DNA of 64,000 nt from Paulinella micropora (taxonomy: Eukaryota > Cercozoa > Imbricatea > Euglyphida). A program made the translations under genes and the position numbers. The stretch covers positions 421,658-485,657 of the forward strand of contig BJOX01000202.1 in assembly GCA_009731375.1 (NCBI GenBank). Direction: 5' to 3'. Under the pieces are notes generated by a model that was not told the DNA's origin, made no database searches, and worked only from the letters and a program-made list of their open reading frames with translations. This document shows, one piece after another, positions 63,796 through 64,000 of the stretch; positions within the stretch are counted from its first letter, which is position 1; each line of letters opens with the position of its first letter.

Positions 63796-64000
63796 CTGTT
63801 GAGAACACAACACATGGAAATAAAGGAAGAAGAATATGGGAGGCAGGGAGGGAAGGAAAGGAGGGAGGGGGGGTGACGGGGTGGGAGGGATGCACGGAAG
63901 ACGGGAGGTGTCATATGGCGAGAAGGAGAGGAGAAGAATGGGAGGAGGATATGGACAAATGCACACAGCAGATGCACCAATTCATACATACTAATTTCGT

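Overview
The window is intron-bearing nuclear eukaryotic DNA. Spliced genes, AATAAA-type 3' processing, Ty1/copia and non-LTR retrotransposons, SINE-like repeats and very heavy microsatellite content show this. Two alpha-carbonic anhydrase genes with C-terminal membrane anchors and the copia style fit a protist or alga, but the species cannot be fixed from the sequence.

Layout. (1) 1-4500: two paralogous alpha-carbonic anhydrase genes, head to head, sharing an inverted-repeat promoter region; the left copy has seven exons and the right copy two. (2) 4600-5420: a foldback repeat and AT-rich minisatellite. (3) 5423-12878: a young Ty1/copia element with near-identical LTRs, an exact 5-bp target duplication and a half-tRNA(iMet)-type primer site. 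(4) 13183-21018: an older, broken relative with 4-5% LTR divergence. (5) 21024-22386: little recognisable. (6) 22387-62486: more than 40 kb that looks like pure microsatellite. On the minus strand it carries the collinear exons of one gene for a triose-phosphate/nucleotide-sugar transporter family protein (TPT, SLC35C2-like). Seventeen or eighteen exons of 9-177 nt join in phase to an open frame of about 363 codons. Most introns are made of simple repeats that begin within a few bases of the splice donor. Many exons also occur as tandem, truncated copies inside those repeats, about 24 copies for exon 3 and about 20 for exon 4. (7) Inside these introns lie a nearly intact LINE (43844 to about 49200, minus strand), three SINE-like families whose 3' ends match the LINE 3' end, a palindromic MITE family, hairpins, and a further repeat family with (TATC)n tails. 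(8) 63636-63795: an exon of the same or another minus-strand gene at the right edge.

How the parts relate. The LINE ends in (TAT)n after a very short 3' UTR, and the SINE-like elements copy that end, which explains the long (ATT/AAT)n arrays. Other arrays start at splice donors or at repeat tails of the (TATC)n type. The window therefore shows microsatellites growing from two kinds of seed, retroposon tails and splice sites, inside a host gene that has kept its reading frame.

Limits. Eight N gaps occur, four of them 10-N gaps next to G/C homopolymers. Array lengths and copy numbers depend on the assembly. All exon models come from reading frame, splice signals and family resemblance by eye; no alignment, RNA or database was consulted.
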